Numbered from the stretch's first letter, positions 12,058 to 22,960 are shown. The stretch is 64,000 nt of DNA from Merluccius polli (GCA_030340625.1 JAOPHQ010006540.1:30001-94000); one strand, 5' to 3'. A program made the numbers and translations. The notes: generated by a model not told the origin, from the letters alone.

Positions 12058-12230
12058 TGCGTCAAGGTGAATATCGTTGGGTTACGCCCTTTTTTGTGAA
12101 CACGCATTGAAACTAAAGCGGAAAACCTGGCTTGACAAATTTACTTTACGTGAGCTTCGTGGAACCGTTTAACTCCTCACATTCCTCACATTAAAAATAT
12201 GTGCCAGTCGAGGTTCTACAGCAAACATCT

Positions 12231-13134
12231 TTAGTCAAGTTCAAAACGAATCAAGTAGTATTTTCCTTGAACTAGCCATCGCCCTAAGGGAAGACACTGG
12301 ATGAGACTTAAGATAAAATGTGCGTTACAAAAGATTTGAGCTTTAAAAACTTTTAATGACAAATATTTCACAGCCTGGAAAACCAGGAAAGAGTGGCGAC
12401 AGACTTTTTGCTGGCGGCTGTGTGGCCGTTGTTTGTGATGCTGTATTCTGGGTGGATGACATTGTAGGCTGCACTTCACTTGAGTGGGCATATACGGATA
12501 GACTACTTGCTGCCCATATGGATTACTGTTGTAGGGAGGCATATACCACTGGTCGTATGGAACGGGCAGGTTGGCTGGTCTAGGCTGGGTTTTTGGAAGC
12601 TGATCTTTTGCAGGCCGCCATGCCATTGTCGGTGGTTCTGTGGTGGGTGGTGTCATCATGGTTTCAGGGGGCTTGACGGCTGGATATTGGAACTGTTGGG
12701 GGTAATATTGGAGATACTGTTGGGAATTATACATCGGAGGATCCTTAATGGATTGAAAGGCAGTTTTAGGCTCTGCTGTCGTGGGCTCTGGTGTAGTAGG
12801 GGGTCGAGTTGGCAAATATGGTGCCTTGACTTGCTGCCCAGATGGATTTTTGTTGAAGGACGCTTGTTGAAGAACTGTGGCAACAGGTGCCAGCGGTGGT
12901 ATGGGGCACGACAGCATGATGGGCGTTTCTTGCCAAAGCATTGGTAGGATGCAACATCACCCCTGCTAAGAAAATAAAATGTTATTTTGACCATTAAGAA
13001 AAAGATAAATCAATAGTCATGCATTATTCTGCAGCCTTCATATGGAGCCACCATCACAAGTCCTAGATTGTTTCGATTGATGGAGTAGTCACAGGTTGCA
13101 GGGACCTGGGTCAGGGGAAGCAGTGGGGCATTTT
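12231..13134 (-). pseudogene. ZP-domain-like secreted protein, two exons, frame and donor broken
   Basis: Exon 13030-13134 encodes VPATCDYSINRNNLGLVMV followed by APYEGCR. Exon 12231-12962 encodes DVASYQ, then, one base out of frame, MLWQETPIMLSCP. These match the start of a zona-pellucida-type domain (cysteines in PATCDY, YEGC and MLSCP). They are followed by a long P/Q/T-rich tail (TTPEPTTAEP, QYLQYYPQQFQYP). A one-base deletion is inferred at 12941/12942. No GT donor follows the first exon: CAGAATAAT stands where CAG|GT would be expected. No signal-peptide exon was found. It is probably a decayed egg-coat-like gene fragment. Exact family membership is not established. Confidence 0.5.
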
Positions 13135-13249
13135 CTGCAAAGAAAGCAGTTCAAATGCACAAATGCACTTCTAAACAATGACTTTTTTAACATGGAGTTG
13201 AAGTGGACATTATAATTTCACCTTGGACCAGTTGCAACTGTGACGTTTT

Positions 13250-13640
13250 AATAGTCCATAATAGTACGTAGGCTTGCATCAGTCATTTTAATGCAAACCG
13301 GCTTAATCAGCATCTCACCGATGTCGTGTGGCTTTTTGCCCAATAAGGAAAGAGCACTCGAACGATGCAACAGTTGCATGCTTGTGGTCGCTTCCAGCCC
13401 TGGCAGGACTTCCCTAATGTTGTGGTGCCTGTTTGGCACCACAAGGTCCTTTTTCTGAGGAAAAACTCTCTGGGGTTTAGTAATCTGGTCTGGTCAGGTT
13501 TCATACTTTCGCTGCAAATGACACACTCAGCTCTAATGTTGTCCATTGCTTCTATGAAGCCAAACTCAATAGAACTGTCTTGTTAAGTCCTCTTTCTTTT
13601 TGAGAAAGTCAGCATGCTCATCTCCCTGACGCTTGCTCAT
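13250..13640 (-). pseudogene. Possible BED-finger (hAT/ZBED-like) relic
   Basis: Minus-strand fragments read EFGFIEAMDNIRAECVICS and ESMKPDQTRLL, preceded in another frame by MSKRQGDEHADFLKKK. This layout resembles the N-terminus of ZBED/SCAND3-type hAT-derived proteins (FGF, CVIC, ESMKP). The frame is broken by stops and shifts and no transposase domain follows. This is a weak identification. Confidence 0.35.
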
Positions 13641-14027
13641 GTTTCCATCAGCTCTTTGTTTTGGGATCAGGTCATGTAGCCGGCTTAGCTCTGTGAATAC
13701 TGCTGGTGTTGACGCACTGTTATACGTGCAAGAATTTTAAAAAAAGTGTGTGTGACAGTAGTCTTGGAACAACAAGCAATTCACCTGCCCCCTACACATG
13801 CACACTTTGAAATGGTACTTTAATGCAGGTAATTCATTTTCATGGTAGTGTTACGTGACCCACCACAGCATGACGATACACGCTGAACTCTTTTTGTTGT
13901 CTTTCTTTTTTAAAAGGGATGGGTGGGGGTTTCTAAACTGAAGAGGTTGGTGGACATGAGTTGCTAGGTCATGCTTCCATATGGGAATCTACAGTATATT
14001 TAGCAGATGCACCATGGTAGTAGTAGG

Positions 14028-14493
14028 CAGTGGTGGAAACTATACATTGACTCAAGTACTGTACTTAAGTACAACTTTGAGGTACTTTTACTTTACTTGA
14101 GTATTTTTATTTTCTGCTACCTTATACTTCTACTCCACTACATCTAAGAGGCAAATGTTGTACTTTTTATTCCACGTGTGGAATAAAATGAGTTACTAGT
14201 TACTTTGCAGATTCGGCAGAATATAAAATATTTATAAATAAATTAAAATGAGCTCCAACTTTACCAACTGCAACATTAAAGTGATGAACACATTGATACA
14301 TCAATAAATATAATCCAATATTATAACATATATTATTCTGAAATAGGCCATTCTGCATGCCATTCTGGAATGGGACTACTTTTACGTTCGGTACTTTAAG
14401 TATATTTTATTTTGTATTTCTATTATGTATTTCTACAGTGTGGTATTACTACATTTACTTAAGTAAAAGATCCTAGTACTTCTTCCTCCACTG
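14028..14493. mobile_element. hAT-type MITE, CAGTGGTGGAA ends
   Basis: Inverted ends are CAGTGGTGGAA and TTCCTCCACTG. The interior has AAGTACTTTTAC/GTAAAAGTA-like repeats typical of a very common fish MITE. The flanking 8-mers, GTAGTAGG on the left and TCAGTAGG on the right, agree at six of eight positions. This fits an aged 8-bp hAT target duplication. Confidence 0.75.
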
Positions 14494-14712
14494 TCAGTAG
14501 GACTGCGGTGCCAGATAGGACTGAAGATAGAGAGATCCTCTTGTCCAAATAGATGCTGCTCACCATCACAGATGCTTAATTGAATAGCTTGATGTTCTGT
14601 CCAGTAATCGGACAGAACTTTGAATGGGTGTGTGAATATGAGACAAAATTGTAAAGCACTTTGAGTGGCCACTGGTCTGAAAAGCGCTATAAATGCAGTC
14701 CATTTAGCATTA
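14494..14712 (+). repeat. SINE 3' tail fragment
   Basis: The segment ends with TGTAAAGCACTTTGAGTGG and AGCGCTATAAATGCAGTCC. The tail is shared with the fuller SINE at 49483-49769. No tRNA-like head was recognised here, so it is a truncated copy. Confidence 0.6.
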
Positions 14713-15028
14713 TGATGGCCGTCGTCTTCAAAGCAGCGTACAGCAGCTGACTGCCACTGAAATTTCCAATTTCCATTCTCACTAATGCTAATTGTAATGC
14801 TAAAGCAATCTTAATGACATACAACTGCACCCAGCCTCGGCCAGGGATGCATCAGATCTGACTTGTGAGACTACATCAGATCTTTATACTACATGACTTT
14901 CTGTGCTACATGTCGTCTTGTTCCCACAGCTAGGGGGCTCCATTCAACAAGAGACGAAGCACAGGTCATGTGTACAAACCATGGCATAGATTGAATAGAA
15001 TAGGTATGAAACATCAAACTAAAATTGA

Positions 15029-15030
<2 letters not shown>

Positions 15031-15078
<48 letters not shown>

Positions 15079-15097
15079 ATGTGTGTGCGTGTGTGTG
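15031..15097. repeat. (GT)n microsatellite
   Basis: GT dinucleotide run with a few GC/AT interruptions near its right end. It lies downstream of kcnh6 on the minus strand. Confidence 0.95.
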
Positions 15098-15297
15098 ACG
15101 AGCAGAACGAAGCCAGAGCCAAGAAAAACAAAAAAAAGTGAGTGCATTTTAGTTTACCTTTATTAACTTAATCAACTCATGGTCTCAGCACCAATCACTT
15201 TCCTCTCATGATGAGGTGGACCTGGGCTGGACCTGGGCCGCTCCAGAAGACAGGCCCCGGTTATCTGGCATTGACCAGTAGCTGGTTGGGTTGGTTA

Positions 15298-15656
15298 TAG
15301 GGCTGCAACGATTAGTCGATTAATCGATCCACAGAATATTAACCAAATCAAATTTGTGTAATCGATTAATTGTTTAGGTCATTTATCAAGTGCAAATACC
15401 AAACTTTTGCTGCTTGATGCTTCAGAAATTGTAATGTTTGGTTCATGGATCATTATAAAATGAATACTTTACTTTTTCTTGGCTGCTTGGTAGATAAAGC
15501 AAGCAACTTTAAGACATCACTTTGGACTCTGGTAAATTGTGATGGCATTTGTTGTTATTTATGACATTTTCTAGACTAAATGATTAATCGATTAATTAAA
15601 AAAGTTATCGTTAGATTAATCGACAAAAGTGAAAATAATGGTTAGTTGCAGCCCTA
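15298..15656. mobile_element. MITE family A, copy 2, supplies the stop codon of kcnh6
   Basis: Ends TAGGGCTGCAAC and GTTGCAGCCCTA, same family as 575-899. It sits inside a GGTTGGTTGGCT minisatellite, which continues on both sides (15281-15297 and 15657-15732). The predicted kcnh6 C-terminal frame runs from the minisatellite into this element and stops at 15616-15618. Confidence 0.75.
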
Positions 15657-15849
15657 TTGGCTGGTTCCCTGGCTGGCTGGGTTGGTTCTGTGGCTGGTTG
15701 GGTTGGTTCCTTGGCTGGTTGGTGAGAGAGGCGGGTTGTGTTCCCGGGTCTGGACCTCCAGAGACATGGTTTTTAATGTTTGTGGGGATTTGGTTCTTGA
15801 CAGAGCTGGAACCAAGAACAAAGTGTGGAGTTAAAAGGGATTCACTAAA
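15616..15849 (-). CDS. kcnh6: Predicted last exon of kcnh6 with repeat- and MITE-derived tail
   Basis: Acceptor TGTCACAG precedes a phase-0 frame reading [19 protein letters not shown] and then SGGPDPG, which resembles the HGSDPG motif near the end of ERG channels. In related channels the protein stops just after this motif. Here the frame continues through an NQP-rich minisatellite ([19 protein letters not shown]) and terminates inside a MITE. Phase agrees with the preceding exon only after the one-base correction there. No transcript evidence is available. Confidence 0.5.
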   Translation of the reverse strand, partial: FSESLLTPHFVLGSSSVKNQIPTNIKNHVSGGPDPGTQPASLTNQPRNQPNQPQNQPSQPGNQPIGLQLTIIFTFVD

Positions 15850-17285
15850 CTGTGACATTTACTTATAGACAACTAGTTGACAGCTAGGTTGACCTAGTCT
15901 GGTTTTAGTTGATGATATACTTATTTCATTTTATTTATGCTATTTTGTTATCTATAAGATTTGATTAAACAATTAACTATAAATAACATATTTTATTAGA
16001 AATTATATTCCGTCTGTCAAAGCTCAAACCAAATTTGTAGTGATAGTAAATTATCTTGTATAAATACATCCTATTTATGATGATGACAAGGATATTTGGT
16101 TATTGATAATATTTCTATTATTATTTTAGGGCTATGTGTACTAATGCTATAAGTAGCAGTATTAGTAGTAGTATTACCTGGGTGGACGTTAAGCTTTCCA
16201 TGAGTATAGGAGAGATGGTGTACATGGTTGGTAAACCTGGTACACCTGGAGTAGAGGGGTTAGGGACCTCAGTATAGGGATTAAGGACCCCAGTAGAGGG
16301 GTTAGGGATCTCAGTAGAGAGGCTATGGACCCCAGTAGAGAGGCTAGGGACCTCAGTAGAGTGGACCCCAGTAGAGGGGCTAGAGACCCCAGTAGAGGGG
16401 ATAGGGATCTCAGTAGAGGGGATAGAGACCCCAGTAGAGGGGTTAAGGACCCCAGTACAGGACATTGAGGGGATAGGGGCCCCAGTACAGGACACTGAGG
16501 GGATAGGGGGGGCCGGTAGAGGTCACAGTGCTGTAGGCAGGGGGGATAGGAGAAGCTGTTGGCCCCTGCAGAAGCTGAAGGATCACGGTGATGTCCGCTG
16601 TCATGCGAGTCTCAAGCCTAGAGATTAGCAAAGGAAATATGGTGTTCTTAACAATAATATAATATATATGCATCAATAATATTGTCTCAATATGTAACAG
16701 AAAAAAAAACGGTATCCGTCAAATTGTTTATTGACCTGTTGAGTTGGCATTGCAGTACTTCCAGCCTGGAACCCAGGTCTGTTCCCCCTGCAGGGTGAGG
16801 GTGAGGGTGAGGGCGGCGAGAGGACCACGGCCGACCACTGAACTGCAGCGACTGTCTGTCAGGCCAGTAGTGGAACATCCCAGGCCTGTTTAGAGATGAA
16901 GCTGGAAAGAGACAGCTCATTATTCATCACGCATCATTCGTTATGAATCATTCATGAATGACGTTTAAAACTGTGCTGACCAGTGTCCAGCGTCTGCTCT
17001 CTCCCCTCGGGGGCGCTGCCAGGGGGTAGCAGTCTGACCACGGACGAAGCATAGTCGTCTTCTGAAGGGTGGGGCTTGATGCCCTGTGTGAGGGGCTCTC
17101 TCAGGTCCTCGGTGGAGAGGGAGAGGGAGGAGCTACTGCATGCTTGTGGTGCAGAGTGACGCTGACCGATCGAATGAAGTGGAAATGAGTCGTCATGGTC
17201 GATTCCATCTGGACAACAGGGAAGGAAAAGTATTGATCAACCCAGAATATACCACGTATACACTGAGGTCTATTATACTGAGGTC

Positions 17286-17341
<56 letters not shown>

Positions 17342-20300
17342 TAATAGACCTCAGTGTAGTATATATATACTAGATATATATACTAGATATAATATATACT
17401 ATATTGTACACACTGAGGTCTCCTGTAAAGTAGCGAGGTAACTAGACAGTAACTTCCAGTTTTTAATGAATATCATTGCATGACAAATATCACACTCTTA
17501 AAAAAAAAGGGACAATCATACATTTACAGTGGGTTTTATCTTCATTGAATAGCATGCGGTCAGGCAGCTCACCGGGTCTGATTCTACAGTCCAGTGAGTA
17601 TCCTCTCTGTCTCGGCTGGTGTTGGTATTCCCAGTCATCACCATAATCTTCTGGATGTTGACCTTGGTCAATCTGAGGAGGACAGACCCCTGTCAAAACA
17701 AACCCCTAGTCCAGACATTGCTGACACCAATCTACAATCCATCTATCAAAGTCCAGACATCTTACACATCTTAGGTCCAGCGTGATCTCCAGGTTTGTCC
17801 AGAAATTGTCTGCGAAGTCGGGATAAATATCCAAGACCTCCAGCAGGTCTTCCCTGAGAATACGGTGAAGGTCACAGTAGGTAATGGCGTGCACATTGGA
17901 ACTGGACTTTCCTGGCTCGTCGTGCAGGTGAATGAGCTCCCCAAAGATATCGTTCTTTTCTACAAGAGGAACACATGACATCATGTTGTGAAGGGATCTC
18001 TGATCATTTCTATGAGGGTTGGGTATTGGCAAGAATCTGGTCAACACGATACACATCACAGGTCTCGATTCAATATATTGTGATGAATTATGATTCTCTC
18101 CTAATGTGATGTATTGCAAAACATTTTAGGTTAAACAAACAATAATGTTGTAGCAGCGACAAATACAATGACATGACAACTAGGTCCCACAAATTAAGCC
18201 AGACATGTAATATTGCCACTGACCATGTGTAAACTATTAAAACCGATAACATGTGCCGTGAACCTATGTAATATCGGGAAAAATAAAATCGGGATATTCA
18301 GTCCGTGAACCGATATATCATCGGGGGGGGGGGGGGGGGGGGGTACGATATTTAGTGGATGGGCTTTTCCGACTCCACCCCTTCGTTCTACAGGCCAGAA
18401 CATCTGGCACATGAGCAGTACCGAGTATGGCGACCACAACGCCGTCCCTGACCACTTGGATGGAGCCGCGGGAGATGAAGAAGAGGGAGTCCAAGACATC
18501 CCCGTAATGAATCAAGGTGTCACCAGGGGGAGAGTGAACCGTTTTGAACCTCACAGCCAAGGCTCGCAGGCAGGCTTGACTGCCCCCGTGGAAGGCCTTG
18601 CAGTTCTGCAGCAGTGATCGGTTCAAGTGCAGACAGATGTCAGCCTGCAGACACTCTGGAAACCCCTTTAAAACCTGCGCCAAAGGACTACAGTTAATGA
18701 CGACTAATGCATGTATTATTGTTCTGTATTAATGTTTCATGAAATCCAAATTAAGCACTTTATCATTTATTATATACATTTTTATCTATCGATATATCTA
18801 TCTATATCTCTCTGTCTGGGACCTGTGTGACTGTGTGTACTACAGTTACACTTAAAGAACACTGCACAGATGTCTACATTACAACTGCACCTTTGTACGT
18901 AAATATTCCTGCGCTACTCGTATATAGGGCCACTGCAATGTAATTCCAATTTCAGCAAACGTGCTATATCCAGAAGTGCAATATCTCGGCTATTGTATTG
19001 ATTTATAGGTTACAGCAGAGATATATTATTATTATTATATTTATATATAAGTACCTTGAATTAGTCTTTAGTAGCTGTCTTCCATCAGGCCAGCTACTCA
19101 ATTTTGTTGTTCTCTGTGCAATGAAAATAAAGGAATTCTACTCTATTCTATTCTCTTTATCTCTATATGGCGATGTAGAGAAATAGATTCAGGTTTTGGG
19201 GGATTGTTTCCTTACAGCGTTCATGTCGATGCCATTTGTGTACGACCATGCGTGTTGGAAGTACTCCTCCAGGCGCAGGCGAAGGCCTCCGGGGACCTGG
19301 TGGAAGCGGATGAACTCTTTCACGCGCAACATCTGGGTGTGGTAGCGAGTGGTGCCAGAGTACAGCCGCTGGATAATCGCCGACACGTTGCCAAATATAC
19401 TGGCATACATGAGAGCTGGGGGCAGAGACATGGGAAGGTCAGAATGTGTTGCAGTAAGTAGGTCCAAGGTAGAATTCAAGTGGAATCATCCAGTGTTTTA
19501 GCCTGGGAACCAGACAAATCTGCAAGCCCCCCTCCCGTTCAGACAGATTTCCAGCTGACCTGGCCCAGGTCGGGCCAATCACAACCATTTATCTAATATG
19601 GGGCAGGTTTGATATGATGGCTGTACAGAGGAGCGCTATTGAGGCCTTTTCGAAAACAACCAAGATGGCTGCCGCTGATGTGGCACGGTGTGTTGAATCT
19701 GCTATCACAACATAAACTGAATGGATGGTATAGTTTGTCTAAAAGATGAATAAACAACTGAAATTAATGCTTCTGTTGTTCAGAAAGATGTGTTTGCCGT
19801 ACTTCCGACAGGATTTGCTCAAAGTTTTATTTACGTTTTGTTGCTCTGATTGGTTGTAGGTCTATCCAAATGTGTCCAGAGGCATTTTGTCTGCGCCCGT
19901 TGATAACACCCCTTGGAAATCCAAAATGATCTGAGAGGTTCCAGACTAATATGCATGCTTATGTTTAGTTTTGGATGAGCCAACTCACAGCCAATGACCA
20001 TGACACAGATGGAGAAAATCTTCTCAGAGTTGGTGTTTGGAGAGACGTTGCCAAAGCCCACGCTGGTCAGACTGCTGAAGGTGAAGTACAGAGCCGTCAC
20101 ATATTTATCTTTGACGGAGGGTCCAGAGCTGGAGTCGCTGTCGTTGTACGTTTTTCCCAGCTGTTGTGCCAAGTTGTCCAGCCAACCGGTCTCTGTGTAC
20201 GGTCTCTCCACAAACCCGATGGCATACCAAATGCAGGCGAGCCAGTGTGCGATGAGTACAAATGTGCACATGAGCAAGAATAGGACAGCTGCTCCGTATT

Positions 20301-22710
20301 CAGAATAGCGGTCTAGCTTCCTGGCCACTCGAACCAATCGCAGCAGCCGTGCCGTTTTCAGTAAGCCAATCAAGGTGGCCATCTTTGGTGTGCAAATACA
20401 TAAGAGGTAGACGGGTTAGAAGAAGTTTCTTAAAGCTAAATCGTGAGTAGATATTTTATGATGCAATCATAATGAATTTGAAGGGCAAAGGGTCCTGAAG
20501 AACTTACCTCATCAGAGCCAGATCCGAAGATGAGCAGGTCAAAGGGGATGGCGGCAAAAAGGTCAATGGGGAACCAACCGGTGATGTAATGCTTGGCGAC
20601 CCTGCCGGGTTCGGTGACCACCTCGTCGTTGTGATTCACGTAGCTGGTGCGGAAGTTGATGACGATGTCGACGATGAACAGAACATCCACCATGACGTCC
20701 ACCACGTTCAAAGGATCACACGTGTAGCCACACGCTCCATCTCCGTGCTCATCCAGAAGGAAAGCCGCAGAGAAGGGAGTGAAGACAGCCGTGTACAGAA
20801 CCAGCAGCAGAATGATCCAGTCCCAGAACGCTTTGAACGGGCTGTAGTGCAGTAAAATCCACCATGTTGTCTCTGGTAGTTGGAGCTTGTATTTTGGTAA
20901 CACGTCAGATTCCAGAGAGAGGACCTTGGAGAAAAGACACATTGTTATATATATGTATATATCTATCTGTCTGCCGTATATTTCTATCTATTCTGTCAGA
21001 CTTGTTATATATCTGTATGTGTTTTCTTTAGACTTGTTCATATATACATATATTTGAATAAGTCTTGTTATATACTGTATATCTGTGGGGTGGGACGTGC
21101 GACGTTTGGCCTGCAGGGGGGGGAGGTAGAGGACGGTTGGGAGCACACCGGATCAGCTGGGGGGAGTGGACCTGATTGCGAGCAGGTGCCCGCGATCAGG
21201 TCCAATCAGGGAATGTGCATTTATGGGTCTGCTTTTTGTTTCAGTGGGGAAGAGAAAAGGAACCAGAGGAGCGAGATCCCGGAGAGGAAGACGGCCGGTT
21301 CTCGAGGGAACGCTATTGCCTCGTATATTTTCAGTTGGGTTTAAACACCCCAAGTTGGTTTTGGTTACTTTGGACATTTGATAAGCGTCAATAAAGACCT
21401 TTCAAGAACCCTGCCTCATTGTCGCATCGGGAACCCTTACAATATCTTTCTATGGTATCTTTCTATCTATTCTGTAAGACTTATTATATATCTCTGTATA
21501 TGTTAACTCTCTGTCACAACTTTATATGGATTCTGGAATATATATAAAGAATTTCTGTAATTGGAAATTATTTCTATATATTCCTGAATACATATTCTGA
21601 AATGGGAGGGTTACGGCAGCAGATTTAGGTATAGGCCTTGTGGCTCTGCTACAGATGGTCGACCTCGCTTTAGAGGCGGCCATGAGACCCAGTGAGAGAC
21701 CAGCTGTTGGTGGTTTGTACCAAGGTTATTTTCTTTAATGAATACTAACAAAACGAAAAACGAAAGTTTTTTAGTTGTGAAAAAACATTTTCTTTAACTG
21801 AAATAAAAATAAAAACGAGGCTTTACAAAACAATAACAACTAACTGAAACGGTATTGTGTGTTTACAAAACTAACTAAAATAAACAAAAATTATAGAGAA
21901 AATGTCTTTAGTTTTCGTCTTTGTCAATGTATTTAATAAATAAGCCTAGTATTTAGGGTGGATATGAAATCATGTTTTTTTTTCTCAGATTGCGCTCCCT
22001 GAAACTCCTGGCTCCTAAGCAATGTTATGTGTGGCTCATGAATGGGTATAATACATGCTGTACATGTGTGTCTTTAGTCTATTGGCTATTTTGATTTTTA
22101 CCCAACACACTGCCTGCATCTCACCTCAGAAGCAGAATTTCACACATTTTGCATCTTAGACTGTTTACATGTGCCCATAGCTACATTTTATGTACTGTTG
22201 TAGTTATTGTTGTGTCCAGTTGAATTGTTCTGGTTAAGGACACACGCACACTGACTGACATGTCTTTTGTGGATGGTTGTTTATCTGTCCTAAGTGAATA
22301 CATTTTTTAAAATGGTATGTTTTGTTAAGTTTTTATTACACAATATTTTTTCTGACCTCTTTGATTCTCGCCCCTGACAAATACCCCATACTACAAAAAA
22401 AGACTAAAACTAATACTGAAACGAATACACTCAAAACTAGGCATTTTCAAAAAATAAAAAATAAACTAGCAAACCCACTTTAAAAACAAATTAAAACTAA
22501 ACTGAAATTGTAAAAACAAATAGTCAAAATGAAATAAAAATGAAAATGAATGAAAACTTTAATAACCTTGTTTGGTACCTGTGTAACCTTCTCTCTGACG
22601 TTCTGAGTTCTTTCTTTCACCTTGGATGGGCCCAGGAGGTCCAGGCTCTGGGGAGACATGAGGGCGGTACCTCCTCTCTTCATCGCCACCGGACTGGACA
22701 TGTAGCGCTG
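15616..22710 (-). CDS. kcnh6: kcnh6, ERG-type voltage-gated K+ channel, PAS exons not found
   Basis: Pore-forming subunit of an ERG (Kv11) potassium channel in the plasma membrane. Minus-strand exons are 22579-22710 (KVKERTQNV), 20508-20924 (S1-S3, [24 protein letters not shown]), 19989-20382 (S4 [19 protein letters not shown]5, pore [18 protein letters not shown]), 19216-19415 (S6 [20 protein letters not shown]), 18422-18674, 17766-17959 (cyclic-nucleotide-binding homology domain), 17573-17672, 16981-17208, 16736-16901 ([12 protein letters not shown] coiled coil), 16178-16617, and a possible last exon 15616-15849. All phases fit except 16178-16617, which has one surplus base in the seven-base C/G run 16506-16512. 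The GFG filter and S6 Tyr/Phe residues are intact. A glycine I recall as conserved in ILGKNDIFGE is glutamate here. The N-terminal PAS exons were not seen between here and taco1. Assignment to kcnh6 rather than kcnh2/7 rests partly on the taco1 neighbour. Confidence 0.88.
16235..16500. repeat. Coding minisatellite in kcnh6 C-terminal exon (about 21-bp units)
   Basis: Repeats of the type CCCAGTAGAGGGGTTAGGGA on the plus strand encode, on the minus strand, tandem P-S-T-G-V/E-x-x motifs. These lie between the ERG coiled coil and the [15 protein letters not shown] segment. Unit count is about 12. The region is predicted to be disordered and cytosolic, so length variation may be tolerated. Confidence 0.7.
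17258..17362. repeat. (TA)n core inside an inverted repeat, kcnh6 intron
   Basis: ACTGAGGTCTATTATA on the left and TATAATAGACCTCAGTG on the right flank about 50 bases of pure TA. The arms are perfect complements, so the segment can extrude a long hairpin or cruciform. It lies in the 364-bp intron between exons 17573-17672 and 16981-17208. Confidence 0.9.
18010..18352. mobile_element. Possible MITE with GGGTTGGGTATTG end, plus G-run
   Basis: The plus strand starts GAGGGTTGGGTATTGGCAAG, a pattern common at the ends of fish MITEs. The region ends near a G-homopolymer at about 18323-18342. The opposite terminus was not clearly matched. It occupies most of the intron between kcnh6 exons 18422-18674 and 17766-17959. 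Confidence 0.35.
19499..19955. mobile_element. Possible MITE in kcnh6 intron (AGTCTGGAACC-type ends)
   Basis: Left part reads CCTGGGAACCAGAC and right part AGGTTCCAGACTAAT, imperfect inverted ends. The interior is unique-looking with no frame. It fills the intron between exons 19989-20382 and 19216-19415. Confidence 0.45.
21084..21441 (+). mobile_element. Solo LTR with 5-bp target duplication
   Basis: Begins TGTGGGGTGGGACG and ends GGAACCCTTACA, flanked on both sides by ATATC (21079-21083 and 21442-21446). An AATAAA signal lies about 50 bases before the right end. No internal retrotransposon sequence remains, so this is a solo LTR left by recombination. It sits in a kcnh6 intron within TA/TCTA-rich simple sequence. 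Confidence 0.85.
21722..22569. mobile_element. AAGGTTATT-ended element inserted at a kcnh6 splice donor
   Basis: Inverted ends AAGGTTATT and AATAACCTT enclose about 850 bp of A-rich sequence with no gene. Flanks GTTTGTACC (left) and GTTTGGTACC (right) look like a target duplication of 9-10 bp. The right-hand flank contains the GT donor of exon 22579-22710, so the element begins only nine intron bases after the exon. Confidence 0.7.
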
Positions 22711-22779
22711 CTGATAGATGCACACGTTCACATCAGTCAACTAGCAAGTAGACTACTAGTTCACATCTGTACTCTAGAG

Positions 22780-22960
22780 CAGTGTTTTTCAACCTGTGGT
22801 ACGCGTACCACTGGTGGAATGTGAGGGTATTCCAGGTGGGACATGGGATTTTATTATTTAAATAGACAAATTTACAATAATGGAAAATATTGATAATTGA
22901 AAATAAATATATTATAAATATTGTTAAGTATTAATTAAGTTAAGTAAGGTTTAGTATTAT
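22780..22960. mobile_element. hAT-like MITE fragment (CAGTGTTTTTCAACC start)
   Basis: The sequence CAGTGTTTTTCAACCTGTGG followed by TACGCGTACCACTGG is a familiar start of hAT-type fish MITEs. The far end was not identified. It lies just upstream of the first kcnh6 exon seen. Confidence 0.4.

Larger units (their letters stand above)
10950..12165. mobile_element. PIF/Harbinger-type DNA transposon, internally deleted
   Basis: The ends share an ACGAAGCTC motif in inverted orientation (about 10960 and about 12155). Inside are a transposase N-terminal fragment on the plus strand (11059-11370) and the start of a Myb/SANT-like DNA-binding protein on the minus strand (11890-12057). That two-gene arrangement is typical of Harbinger elements. 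The catalytic part of the transposase is missing, so this copy is non-autonomous. Target-site duplication could not be fixed with confidence. Confidence 0.7.

Noticed and set aside
12480..12947. 155-codon plus-strand frame opposite the ZP-like exon
   Set aside because: Antisense shadow. The minus strand carries the recognisable ZP motifs and the P/Q-rich tail.
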